From: Hyphomicrobiales bacterium
GTDB taxonomy: Bacteria; Pseudomonadota; Alphaproteobacteria; Rhizobiales; Aestuariivirgaceae
Direction of reading: 5' to 3'
Assembly: GCA_016710435.1 (NCBI GenBank)
Contig: JADJVV010000014.1
Span: 1-15,420 of the forward strand
DNA: 15,420 bases
The position numbers and the translations under genes are program-made. The notes below the pieces were generated by a model. That model made no database searches. It was not told the DNA's origin and worked only from the letters and a program-made list of their open reading frames with translations. Positions 15,315 to 15,420 of this stretch are shown here, piece by piece (positions within the stretch are counted from its first letter, which is position 1; each line of letters starts with the position of its first letter).

Positions 15315-15420
15315 GCAGCCAGCTTGCCAATTTCAGCCTTGCCAAACTGGTTCAGTCGGTCGAGCATTTGCCACGCATTGCGCAGCCGTCGTCGGCAATC
15401 CTCATGGCGTCGCTGGCGGC
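15302..15420 (-). CDS. C-terminal part of a leftward gene (cut by the window edge)
   Basis: Read leftward from the window edge, this gives 38 residues without a stop, ending RLRNAWQMLDRLNQFGKAEI then GKLAAPNA and TAG (plus-strand CTA at 15302-15304). The helical, hydrophobic-periodic sequence looks like a genuine protein end. The stop codon lies inside the attC-like element at its left spacer/stem edge. It cannot be named from this fragment. It runs in the same direction as the gene at 14898-15203, with 98 bases between them filled by the attC-like element. Confidence 0.5.
   Translation of the reverse strand, partial: RQRRHEDCRRRLRNAWQMLDRLNQFGKAEIGKLAAPNA

Noticed and set aside
1..15420. 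CRISPR arrays, tRNA or rRNA genes, insertion sequences
   Set aside because: No regularly spaced direct repeats, no cloverleaf with CCA-type end, no transposase-like protein or terminal inverted repeats were found in a reading of both strands.

Overview
The window holds the late (structural and lysis) genes of a tailed siphovirus, either a prophage or a free phage. It runs left to right from the major capsid protein to the lysis genes, followed by a short leftward-transcribed segment. The GC-rich codon use and the gene set (HK97-type capsid, gpG/gpGT chaperone, DUF2460-DUF2163-NlpC/P60-tail tip hub, GTA-type 3TM holin) suggest a proteobacterial host, most likely a GC-rich betaproteobacterium of the Rhodocyclales/Burkholderiales kind. 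The host is inferred from protein character only; no host gene is certain here.

Layout. 1-61: possible tail end of an upstream head gene. 62-~1335: HK97-fold major capsid protein. 1428-2976: unusual two-domain methyltransferase + family 9 glycosyltransferase. 2973-3104: 43-residue unknown. 3104-3373: head-tail joining protein. 3374-~3780: tail terminator (gpU-like). 3793-4428: tail tube protein. 4432-4762 and 4759-4961: tail assembly chaperones G and G-T, joined by a well-formed -1 frameshift signal. 4958-7176: tape measure. 7169-12865: four overlapping tail-tip genes (DUF2460, DUF2163/gpL-like with four Fe-S cysteines, NlpC/P60, and a 1199-residue tip protein carrying SPRY and LamG-like lectin domains). 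12866-13516: tail fibre-like protein. 13561-14844: small membrane protein, then a lambda R-type endolysin read in one frame with a GTA-type holin. 14844-14895: bidirectional terminator. 14898-15203 and 15302-15420: two leftward genes. Between them is a 90-bp element with every hallmark of an integron attC site.

Sequence quality matters. From 62 to about 7170 almost every gene is broken by single-base frame changes, densest at the left, yet the protein sense continues in another frame after each break. From 7169 to about 14780 the genes are clean. I read the breaks as assembly or sequencing errors near a low-quality contig end rather than gene decay, and I describe each gene across its frames. 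One similar slip appears at about 14790 in the holin.

How the genes work together: the capsid and joining proteins make the head. Tube, terminator, chaperones and tape measure build a long flexible tail. The four overlapping genes from 7169 form the tip that recognises and penetrates the envelope. The membrane protein, endolysin and holin release progeny. Short ATGA/TTGA-type overlaps through most of the tail block indicate translational coupling on one long late transcript that ends at 14844-14895.
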